Virus record (IMG/VR): IMGVR_UViG_3300044733_000781 | Span: 1-45,843 of that record | Length of the DNA: 45,843 nt | Reading direction: 5' to 3' (one strand) | Origin: a virus | Part shown: positions 39,692 to 45,843 of the stretch, piece by piece | How positions within the stretch are numbered: position 1 is the stretch's first letter | How the letters are laid out: each line of letters opens with the position of its first letter | Made by a program: the position numbers and the translations under genes | The notes under the pieces: model-generated | Database searches by the model: none | What the model saw: the letters and a program-made list of their open reading frames with translations, nothing else | What the model was told of the DNA's origin: nothing

Positions 39692-39967
39692 GTGAACACA
39701 ATCAAAACAGGTATTGTGCTGGAGGGTTTGGATTTACAAAACCCCAAAAGCTTTCATGGCATTACAGACATACATCATTATGTAGGTAGAACAAGTCGGT
39801 CAGCAAGCGAAGCATTCAAAGATGCGCAGTACGCATACGCTCTAGAAAAACACAGTTCCGATTTAAGACACGCGCTCAATTGGTTTTCAGATTTAATTGC
39901 ATTTTTCTTTTGGGCGGGGTTTGCCATTAGCTTACCCATCATACTTGTTTACTGGATTACGAGGTGA
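39692..39967 (+). CDS. 91-aa membrane-anchored protein, GTG start
   Basis: GAGGAG lies 7 nt before the GTG; upstream ATG and TTG codons lack such a site. A soluble N-terminal part (GLDLQNPKSFHGITDIHHYV, SASEAFKDAQYAYALEKHSS) ends in a membrane helix (DLIAFFFWAGFAISLPIILV). Function unknown. Confidence 0.6.
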   Translation: MNTIKTGIVLEGLDLQNPKSFHGITDIHHYVGRTSRSASEAFKDAQYAYALEKHSSDLRHALNWFSDLIAFFFWAGFAISLPIILVYWITR

Positions 39968-39969
39968 TT

Positions 39970-40155
39970 ATGAAAGGTTATCAATTAAAACTAGATTTTG
40001 GTGAGGGCCAGGAATGCCACAAACTCTATGAAGAGTTTTTACAAGAAACCGGCATGGAAGATACTGCCGGGCAATGGGGTATGTTTATCAAATGCTATCA
40101 ATTAATTAATGAAATAAAAATTATGGAAGAAAGCAAGAGGCATACACTGCAATGA
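39970..40155 (+). CDS. 61-aa helical protein
   Basis: MKGYQLKLDFGEGQECHKLY then EEFLQETGMEDTAGQWGMFI and KCYQLINEIKIMEE. GAGGTGATT precedes the ATG. It overlaps the nuclease gene by 4 bp. Not recognised. Confidence 0.6.
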   Translation: MKGYQLKLDFGEGQECHKLYEEFLQETGMEDTAGQWGMFIKCYQLINEIKIMEESKRHTLQ

Positions 40156-40460
40156 CTCCGGAAGGCAAAGTTAAACAGCGGGTATCCAAAATCCTAAAAG
40201 AGCACGGCGCATATTATTTTTCGCCAGTGACCGGAGGGTTTGGTCGTAGTGGGGTGCCCGATATTGTGGCTTGCTATCAGGGAGTTTTTATTGGGATCGA
40301 GTGCAAAGCGGAAAACAATAAACCTACTGCTTTGCAGTTGAAGAACCTTGAAGACATTCATACGAATGGTGGATGGGGGATGATTGTGAACGAGGAAACC
40401 GCAGGGGATGTTAAAGCGGTGCTGTTATACATTAAACATTTACGGGAGAAAACAAAATGA
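40152..40460 (+). CDS. VRR-NUC-type nuclease
   Basis: 102 aa. PEGKVKQRVSKILKEHGAYY, TGGFGRSGVPDIVACYQGVF and GIECKAENNKPTALQLKNLE contain the PD...ExK active site (D in GVPDIV, E-x-K in IECKAE) and the Q in the following helix. Small phage VRR-NUC proteins are proposed Holliday-junction or flap nucleases. It precedes the DUF3310 and polymerase genes in the replication module. Confidence 0.85.
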   Translation: MTPEGKVKQRVSKILKEHGAYYFSPVTGGFGRSGVPDIVACYQGVFIGIECKAENNKPTALQLKNLEDIHTNGGWGMIVNEETAGDVKAVLLYIKHLREKTK

Positions 40461-40795
40461 ATTGGTTAGCAAAAGATCAGGAAGTAGCAGTAAATCCAGT
40501 ACAGGCAATTATTGCCAATGCTGAGAGCGGTAACTTAGAAAAGCCCACGATAGTTAAAGCAGTTATTAAGAAACGTAAGGATAAACTATTTAGCGATGTA
40601 GTAAATAGCCCAGCGCACTACACATATGGTGGCATCGAGACTATCGACTTCATTGAGGCCAAGCAATTAAGTTACCACTGCGGGAATGTAATCAAATACG
40701 TTTCTCGTGCCGGTAAAAAGGGCGAGCGTCTTGAGGATTTACGCAAGGCCCAATGGTATTTAAACCGTGAGATTGAGCGCTTAGAAAAAGAATGA
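40457..40795 (+). CDS. DUF3310 protein
   Basis: 112 aa. VNSPAHYTYGGIETIDFIEA, SYHCGNVIKYVSRAGKKGER and LEDLRKAQWYLNREIERLEK form the DUF3310 domain, widespread in phages and linked to nucleotide metabolism without proven activity. The first ~45 residues are an extra, low-complexity leader. ATGA overlap with the nuclease stop. Confidence 0.85.
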   Translation: MNWLAKDQEVAVNPVQAIIANAESGNLEKPTIVKAVIKKRKDKLFSDVVNSPAHYTYGGIETIDFIEAKQLSYHCGNVIKYVSRAGKKGERLEDLRKAQWYLNREIERLEKE

Positions 40796-40995
40796 ATGAA
40801 CAAGACAAAGAATATTTAGAAGCGCTGTACGCGGGCTTTGCCATGGTCGGCTATTTAATAAATGGTGATTATTCGCCTGGAGAAATACCCGGCCTAGCAA
40901 AGCGGATGGCAAGGGCTATGATGGAGAACGGAGAAAATGAAGGAGGAATCGTTGCAATCAAACCAAGACGAAAAGCCGAAAGAAAAAAGGATTAG
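40792..40995 (+). CDS. 67-aa protein
   Basis: LEALYAGFAMVGYLINGDYS and EIPGLAKRMARAMMENGENE, followed by a basic end. Pattern common in phage genomes near DUF3310 genes. It overlaps the next gene by 59 bp in another frame. Confidence 0.65.
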   Translation: MNEQDKEYLEALYAGFAMVGYLINGDYSPGEIPGLAKRMARAMMENGENEGGIVAIKPRRKAERKKD

Positions 40996-41152
40996 TAAAT
41001 TACCCGTCCCGGATCCGAACATGACCCAAAAAGAAATAGGGAGTGAGCTTAGAATGAATCGGCACGAGGTTGCTTGGGTTGAAGCGGAGGCACTTAGAAA
41101 ATTAAAACGCCGGCTCGAAGAAAAGGGCTACGACAAAGACAGTTTCTTTTAG
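40937..41152 (+). CDS. Sigma70 region-4-like HTH protein
   Basis: 71 aa. MTQKEIGSELRMNRHEVAWV then EAEALRKLKRRLEEKG matches the helix-turn-helix of sigma region 4.2, including the (V/I)xxIE/VEAxALRKL end. The N-terminal ~28 residues are charged and have no sigma region 2. It may direct host polymerase to late promoters or compete with host sigma. A 59-bp overlap with the previous gene is unusual, but no later start has a ribosome site. Confidence 0.75.
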   Translation: MKEESLQSNQDEKPKEKRISKLPVPDPNMTQKEIGSELRMNRHEVAWVEAEALRKLKRRLEEKGYDKDSFF

Positions 41153-41162
41153 AGGAGAAAAC

Positions 41163-41222
41163 ATGATTTATGTATTAGAAGCGCTATTTATTTTGTTTAC
41201 TATTTGGGTGTGCTTAAAATGA
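41163..41222 (+). CDS. 19-aa membrane micropeptide
   Basis: MIYVLEALFILFTIWVCLK. Strong ribosome site (AGAGGAGAAAAC) and ATGA overlap with the next gene. One possible membrane span. It could also serve only as a leader for coupling. Confidence 0.5.
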   Translation: MIYVLEALFILFTIWVCLK

Positions 41223-41524
41223 ACAAAGACATTAGAGACCTAGAGACCCACATTCATAGACTGTGGAGTGTTAAAGAACAGGTTAACATTTTGATGTGGA
41301 GATACTTAGATCACCCTGAACAAATGACCGAAGACGAGATGGCCAATCAATTAATGGCGGTCGAGCACACGTTAGATTTGTACTGCGAAAAACTATTTGA
41401 CGAGTATAAAAAGGTTTGTCAGATTGATGAGTACGCTCCATATGAAGTAAAAATGGAACGAGAAAAGCTACTTAGAAAACTATACAAAAAGAAAAAAGAT
41501 ATTGACATAGATGGTAGGTGCTAA
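41219..41524 (+). CDS. 101-aa helical protein
   Basis: MNKDIRDLETHIHRLWSVKE, MTEDEMANQLMAVEHTLDLY and a Lys-rich C-terminus. ATG overlaps the micropeptide stop. Not recognised; coiled-coil type. Confidence 0.6.
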   Translation: MNKDIRDLETHIHRLWSVKEQVNILMWRYLDHPEQMTEDEMANQLMAVEHTLDLYCEKLFDEYKKVCQIDEYAPYEVKMEREKLLRKLYKKKKDIDIDGRC

Positions 41525-41526
41525 AA

Positions 41527-42252
41527 ATGTTACCCAACTGCGAACTAGTAAAGACAGACGGCACACAGTTTCTTGTGTTCAAAGGGCAAGACTTAATCTC
41601 AAACCACTTGAAGCATGAATTATATGAAAATGATATACATCAACTATGTCTTAAACTTTTAATTAACGAAGAACCAGGTGTAGTGCTAGACATTGGTGCT
41701 AACTTGGGTACGTTTTGTGTGCCTTTGGCTAGAAAAGTATCAAAGCATACCTATCATGCCTTTGAACCACAACGGATAGTCTACTACCAGCTATGCGCCA
41801 ATACGTTCATTAATGGACTAGATAATATCCATTGCCATAATTTTGGGTTATCCGATAAAGAAGAACGGTTAGTACTGACGATGCCTGACTATACAGCCGA
41901 AGGCAACATTGGTGCATTTAGCATGGACAAAGAAGTTCGTGAGAATGAATACGAATGCAAAACCGAGGGTGTCAAAGAACCATTAGTAGTATTTACTTTA
42001 GACTCAGGTGCGCACAAGAATGTACGGCTAATTAAGATTGACGTAGAGGGTCATGAACTAGAAGTAATTAAGGGTGGTATCAAAACCATCAAGGCAAACA
42101 ACTACCCACCAATTATCTTTGAAGCATGGACATGGAAGCCATGGTTTGAACCTAAGCGTAAAGCATTGCTTGAATACCTAGAAGGTCACGGTTACAAGAT
42201 ACAACAGCTAGGCCATAACAATTTAGCCCAACATCCGGGCCAAGAGAAATGA
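41527..42252 (+). CDS. FkbM-family methyltransferase
   Basis: 241 aa from the ATG at 41527 (AGGTG 6 nt upstream). LDIGANLGTFCVPLARKVSK is the SAM-binding motif I. Then HAFEPQRIVYYQLCANTFIN and LIKIDVEGHELEVIKGGIKT, the hallmark FkbM block, occur in order. FkbM enzymes O-methylate sugars or similar groups. Two glycosyltransferases follow directly (ATGA overlap), so a methylated glycan on the phage or host surface is likely; DNA modification is another possibility. Confidence 0.85.
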   Translation: MLPNCELVKTDGTQFLVFKGQDLISNHLKHELYENDIHQLCLKLLINEEPGVVLDIGANLGTFCVPLARKVSKHTYHAFEPQRIVYYQLCANTFINGLDNIHCHNFGLSDKEERLVLTMPDYTAEGNIGAFSMDKEVRENEYECKTEGVKEPLVVFTLDSGAHKNVRLIKIDVEGHELEVIKGGIKTIKANNYPPIIFEAWTWKPWFEPKRKALLEYLEGHGYKIQQLGHNNLAQHPGQEK

Positions 42253-43007
42253 GCAAAGCGAGTAATTACACAGTAGCAGTCGTGACCTCTACCATTGGTC
42301 GACTTTTGCTAGAAGAAACTATACAGAGTGTTATGAATCAGACATATCCCGCTAAACATTATGTGTTTGTGCATGGCAAAGAGTTTTGGGAAAAAGCTAA
42401 AGTAATTTTAGATAAGTACCCACAAGTAGAAGCCCTGTACTTACCAAACAACAACGGTGCTGATGGTTATGGTATGGCTCCTGTGTTTGCGATGGCTGGC
42501 TGGGTTGTATCAGAAGATGTGGTTTGTTACCTTGACGATGATAATTGGTATGAGCCTAATCATATTGAAACTGCCATTAGTCTTATGGGCAGAAAAGATT
42601 TAGATTGGGTATTTTCGTTAAGACAAATCGTAGATTTTGATGGTACACACTTGGTAGACGACAACTGCGATAGCTTGGGGTACTACCAAAATACAGGCGG
42701 TGTCAATTTAGTAGATAACTCTTGCTTTGTGGTTAAGACTAAATACGCCCGTAACTTAGGGGCGGCTTGGTATGCAAAAGGTGTGTCCGATAGAAGTTTT
42801 TTAAACGCTCTGTTTACTTTTAAATTGTTAGGGGGGTGTACTGGGCTACGTACTACAAACTATCGACTATCTAAAGACGGGTCAAATACAATTACTAAAG
42901 AAAGTATTGAGCAATGCAACAAGATAATGGAAGAAAGGTACCCTGACGGATTTCCTTGGGTTAAAGAATCACACATGAAAATTGGAGAAATAAATGCTGG
43001 AAACTAA
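42249..43007 (+). CDS. GT-A glycosyltransferase, family 2-like
   Basis: 252 aa. TVAVVTSTIGRLLLEETIQS, SVMNQTYP and VCYLDDDNWYEPNHIETAIS form the GT-A nucleotide-sugar site with DDD for the divalent metal. The C-terminal half (CFVVKTKYARNLGAAWYAKG) carries the acceptor site. Soluble, so it likely acts in the cytoplasm. Overlap of 14 bp with the next gene indicates joint translation. Confidence 0.85.
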   Translation: MSKASNYTVAVVTSTIGRLLLEETIQSVMNQTYPAKHYVFVHGKEFWEKAKVILDKYPQVEALYLPNNNGADGYGMAPVFAMAGWVVSEDVVCYLDDDNWYEPNHIETAISLMGRKDLDWVFSLRQIVDFDGTHLVDDNCDSLGYYQNTGGVNLVDNSCFVVKTKYARNLGAAWYAKGVSDRSFLNALFTFKLLGGCTGLRTTNYRLSKDGSNTITKESIEQCNKIMEERYPDGFPWVKESHMKIGEINAGN

Positions 43008-43764
43008 TGAATTACAAACAACACAAAAACCAAAACTATTTGTAGCTACACCAATGTATGGTGGGTTATGCACAGGCGGTTACACCATGGGCATTCTTAA
43101 CTGTGTGCAGACGTTCTCGCCACGGGGTATACAGATGTATTACTCGTACATGATGAATGAGTCCTTAATTACTCGTGCTCGTAACGGCATGGCTTACGAC
43201 TTTATGCAGTCAGACGCAACACATCTGATGTTTATTGATGCGGATATTAGCTTTGACCCAAACGACATTGTGCGCATGATTGATGCTGACAAAGACATTA
43301 TCTGCGGGCTGTACCCCAAGAAAGAAATCAACTGGCAGTTAGTGTCGGATGCGGTCAAAAAGGGTGTGGACTACAAAGACTTGGGTAATTACACAGGATC
43401 GTTTGTAGTGAACCTAGTAGGTGGTGTACACGAAACAGTAGGCAATATCAATGAACCCATGGAGATTGATAACGGCGGTACAGGCTTCATGCTTATCAAG
43501 CGCAATGTGTTTGAGACGTTAAAGCCCTTAGTGCCAACCTATACCAATGACATGATTCTCATCGTGGACAAGAACCCAGTAAAGAAAATTATTAACGAGT
43601 TTTTTGATACCAGCATTGATGAGGATACAAACCGATTGCTGTCAGAGGACTACCACTTTTGCAAGATTGCTCGCAAAGCTGGCTTTAAAGTCTATGCGGC
43701 ACCTTGGGCAAACCTAACCCATAGCGGTACTTACAACTTTAGTGGTCAACTACCAAGGACTTGA
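42994..43764 (+). CDS. Second glycosyltransferase, GT-A with DAD motif
   Basis: 256 aa. LFVATPMYGGLCTGGYTMGI, SLITRARNGMAYDFMQSDAT and HLMFIDADISFDPNDIVRMI form a GT-A fold with DAD as DxD. GFMLIKRNVFETLKPL and LSEDYHFCKIARKAGFKVYA follow. This type (related to Anp1-like enzymes) is frequent in large aquatic phages. Sugar donor unknown. Confidence 0.85.
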   Translation: MLETNELQTTQKPKLFVATPMYGGLCTGGYTMGILNCVQTFSPRGIQMYYSYMMNESLITRARNGMAYDFMQSDATHLMFIDADISFDPNDIVRMIDADKDIICGLYPKKEINWQLVSDAVKKGVDYKDLGNYTGSFVVNLVGGVHETVGNINEPMEIDNGGTGFMLIKRNVFETLKPLVPTYTNDMILIVDKNPVKKIINEFFDTSIDEDTNRLLSEDYHFCKIARKAGFKVYAAPWANLTHSGTYNFSGQLPRT

Positions 43765-43772
43765 TTTAAAAC

Positions 43773-45593
43773 ATGAATATTATTACCCTTGACTTTGAGA
43801 CATACTATGATCGAGAATTCTCTTTGTCAAAAATAACGACAGAAGAATATGTTCGAGATGACCGTTTTGAGGTAATCGGCGTAGCTGTTAAGGAGAATGG
43901 TAATGAAACAAAATGGCTTAGTGGTACAGGAGAAGAAGTTTGTGGGTTTCTTAGGCAATACGATTGGGAAAACTCTTTCGCGCTGGCTCACAACGCTATG
44001 TTTGACGCCTCTATTCTTACTTGGCGGTTTGGTATTAAACCCTTGGCTTGGTTGGACACCCTCAGCATGGCCAGAGCCGTCCATGGAACAGAAATTGGAA
44101 ACAGCTTGGCAAAACTGGTGGAATACTACGAGCTTGGTAAAAAAGGCACCGAAGTCATAAATGCATTAGGTAAGCATAAGAAAGATTTTAGCAAAGCGGA
44201 AATCAATGCATATGGTGGATATTGTATTAATGATGTTGAGTTAACCTACGAACTTTTCCTACGGCTCTTACCTAACTTTAAACAACCCGAGCTAAAACTA
44301 ATTGATATAACCGTCAAGATGTTTTCTGAGCCCACACTTGAGTTGGACACCCCGCTCTTAGAGGCGCATTTAGAAGATGTAAAGAATCGCAAGGAGCTAT
44401 TGTTACAAGCGGTCCAGCAAGACCGGGAAGCTCTGATGTCAAACCAAAAGTTTGCTGAGTTACTACGTCAATGCGGGGTAGAGCCACCCACAAAGATTTC
44501 ACCAACAACGGGCCAGGAGACCTTGGCCATGGCCAAGAGCGATGAAGGGTTTAAAGCCTTAGCCGAACATCCGGACGAAAGAGTACAGGCCTTGGTCGCT
44601 GCTCGCCTTGGTAACAAATCTACACTGGAGGAAACCCGTACGGATCGGTTCATCAACATATCAAAGCGGGGCAAGATGCCGGTGCCGTTGTCATACTATG
44701 CAGCACATACAGGTCGTTGGGGTGGCGCAGACAAAATAAACCTACAGAATTTACCTAGCCGTGGGGCTAATGGTGGCAAATTAAAAAGGGCAATCATGGC
44801 GCCTAAAAGCCATGTAATAATTGATGCAGACTCTGCTCAGATTGAAGCACGGGTATTAGCTTGGTTGGCGGGTCAAACAGATTTAACGGAGGCATTTAAA
44901 AATGGAGAGGACGTATACAAAATCATGGCTGCTGCTATATATGGCAAGCCGAAAGAAGAAATTACCAAGGAAGAAAGGTTTGTGGGTAAGACGACCATCC
45001 TTGGCGCGGGCTACGGGATGGGAGCGCAAAAATTCCAAACACAACTCAAAACGTTTGGTACGGAAATTAACGAAGGGGAAGCTCGCCATATTGTGGCTGT
45101 CTACCGTGACACCTACGGAATGATCCCTAAACTATGGGAACAGGGCGGGTCTGCTATTGAAGCGATGGCTAACAATCAATCAGTTACGTTTGGTACTGGT
45201 GCAGTAGTGGTATCTGGTAGTAAGGGAGTACTTATGCCTAATGGTTTATACCAACGATACCCACACCTTCGGCAGATCCAAGACACTGACGGGCGGTATC
45301 AATATGTGTATGATGCTAGACGTGGGGTAAACAAAATTTACGGCGGTAAATTGGTAGAGAACATTTGCCAAGGAATCGCTCGTTGTATTATTGGGGAGCA
45401 AATGATTCGGATTGCAAAACGGTATAAAGTTGTACTTACCGTGCATGACGCCATTGCTTGTGTCGCATTAGAAAAAGAAGCCCAAGAAGCGGTAGCCTAT
45501 GTAGAAGAATGTATGAAATGGGTTCCGGAATGGGCTTCGGATTTACCGCTTAGTTGCGAGGTGGGTTTTGGAAAATCGTATGGAGAATGCTAA
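43773..45593 (+). CDS. polA: Family-A DNA polymerase with 3'-5' exonuclease
   Basis: 606 aa. Exonuclease motifs: LDFETYYD (D7, E9), AHNAMFDASIL (D78) and YCINDVEL (Y150, D154). Polymerase: TGRWGGADKINLQNLPSR (313-330), motif A DSAQIEAR (D353, E358), motif B R402-K406-L410-Y414 and motif C VHDA (H558, D559). Leu410 aligns with E. coli Phe762. Ala560 replaces the usual Glu of HDE in motif C. No 5'-3' exonuclease domain. It replicates the phage genome with the flanking nucleases. Confidence 0.95.
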   Translation: MNIITLDFETYYDREFSLSKITTEEYVRDDRFEVIGVAVKENGNETKWLSGTGEEVCGFLRQYDWENSFALAHNAMFDASILTWRFGIKPLAWLDTLSMARAVHGTEIGNSLAKLVEYYELGKKGTEVINALGKHKKDFSKAEINAYGGYCINDVELTYELFLRLLPNFKQPELKLIDITVKMFSEPTLELDTPLLEAHLEDVKNRKELLLQAVQQDREALMSNQKFAELLRQCGVEPPTKISPTTGQETLAMAKSDEGFKALAEHPDERVQALVAARLGNKSTLEETRTDRFINISKRGKMPVPLSYYAAHTGRWGGADKINLQNLPSRGANGGKLKRAIMAPKSHVIIDADSAQIEARVLAWLAGQTDLTEAFKNGEDVYKIMAAAIYGKPKEEITKEERFVGKTTILGAGYGMGAQKFQTQLKTFGTEINEGEARHIVAVYRDTYGMIPKLWEQGGSAIEAMANNQSVTFGTGAVVVSGSKGVLMPNGLYQRYPHLRQIQDTDGRYQYVYDARRGVNKIYGGKLVENICQGIARCIIGEQMIRIAKRYKVVLTVHDAIACVALEKEAQEAVAYVEECMKWVPEWASDLPLSCEVGFGKSYGEC

Positions 45594-45765
45594 GGTGGAG
45601 TACTCATCTTTTTATTTAGAAGCAGTAAAAGAAATTAAAGCAGCAGAGAAAGCATTAGTAGCGAGAAAGTTTCAAGAAGCATATGAACATTGTTTAAATG
45701 CGCAAACAGAAATGCGTTTATTAAGCGGTGCAGTTAAAACCTGGATACCAACGAAAGAAGACTGA
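45580..45765 (+). CDS. 61-aa helical protein
   Basis: MENAKVEYSSFYLEAVKEIK, KALVARKFQEAYEHCLNAQT and MRLLSGAVKTW form two helices as in a short TPR-like hairpin. The ATG overlaps the polymerase end by 14 bp. Such proteins are common just after polA in related phages. Unknown function. Confidence 0.65.
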   Translation: MENAKVEYSSFYLEAVKEIKAAEKALVARKFQEAYEHCLNAQTEMRLLSGAVKTWIPTKED

Positions 45766-45843
45766 TGCCATCCTGGAGCTATAGCAGCATTACGCTTTTT
45801 GAACAATGCCCTAAAAAATACTATCATCTTCGTATAGCCAAAG
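45765..45843 (+). CDS. RecB/Cas4-like PD-(D/E)XK nuclease, 5' end only
   Basis: The first 26 residues, MPSWSYSSITLFEQCPKKYY then HLRIAK, match the N-terminus of the PDDEXK_1/Cas4-like family, where the Cys in QCP and the Tyr-rich helix are typical. The catalytic part is outside the window. The start overlaps the previous stop by one base (TGATG). Usually an exonuclease for phage recombination or end processing. Confidence 0.7.
   Translation, partial: MPSWSYSSITLFEQCPKKYYHLRIAK

Noticed and set aside
1-45843. Window as a complete circular genome
   Set aside because: Joining the ends would stop the RecB/Cas4-like gene after about 27 codons and leave the GNAT-like gene at base 1 running into antisense sequence. 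Both end genes look truncated.

Overview
The window is one contiguous piece of a tailed-phage genome (or a closely related prophage), with no recognisable bacterial housekeeping gene. The head genes (P22-type portal, scaffold, gpT-like capsid protein, large terminase), a gp4-like adaptor, a large nozzle-like protein and the absence of any tape-measure, tail-tube or baseplate gene point to a short-tailed, podovirus-like virion with many fibres. The GTA-type holin, GH19 lysozyme, co-chaperonin and small Lys/Gly-rich proteins resemble uncultured aquatic phages. A proteobacterial, perhaps freshwater, host is my inference. Both ends cut through genes (a GNAT-like gene at base 1, a RecB/Cas4-like nuclease at the right edge), so the window is not a complete genome.

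Layout. Two oppositely directed arms diverge from a control region at about 29.9-30.4 kb. The left arm (29.9 kb down to base 1, all minus strand) is the late region. In transcription order it holds a 45-aa peptide, a GNAT enzyme, small and large terminase, portal, GroES-like protein, scaffold, decoration protein and major capsid protein. A strong terminator follows the capsid gene. Next come small basic proteins, connector/adaptor proteins, a block of fibre genes with shared repeats, a lysis cassette (coiled-coil membrane protein, holin, endolysin), the nozzle-like protein and terminal structural genes.

The right arm (30.4 kb to the end, all plus strand) is the early/replication region. It opens with four tiny genes separated by near-identical GC-rich hairpins plus Shine-Dalgarno cassettes. 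Two terminator-repeat-promoter spacers follow, the second continuing into an AT-rich region with repeated GAACTTTA boxes. A ribbon-helix-helix regulator gene comes next, then a tightly overlapping operon of about twenty small genes ending in an HNH nuclease and a protein with possible RAMP (Cas7-like) features. About 0.6 kb of very unusual non-coding DNA follows. The last part holds a VRR-type nuclease, a DUF3310 protein, a sigma-region-4-like protein, an FkbM methyltransferase, two glycosyltransferases, a family-A DNA polymerase and the start of a RecB/Cas4-like nuclease.

The most unusual signal is at 38797-39391: a strand-asymmetric, degenerate array of pentamers (G-N-N-N-G) broken by 8-10-nt GGTTTC-like spacers. 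Distances between spacers keep pentamer phase across nearly 600 bp although the units differ in sequence. It starts at the stop codon of the possible RAMP-like gene. Other structured non-coding features are two pairs of a 32-bp repeat, TAGGG-N4/5-CCCTA palindromes near promoters, and the hairpin/SD cassettes. Functional names come from motif recognition by eye; no database search was possible.
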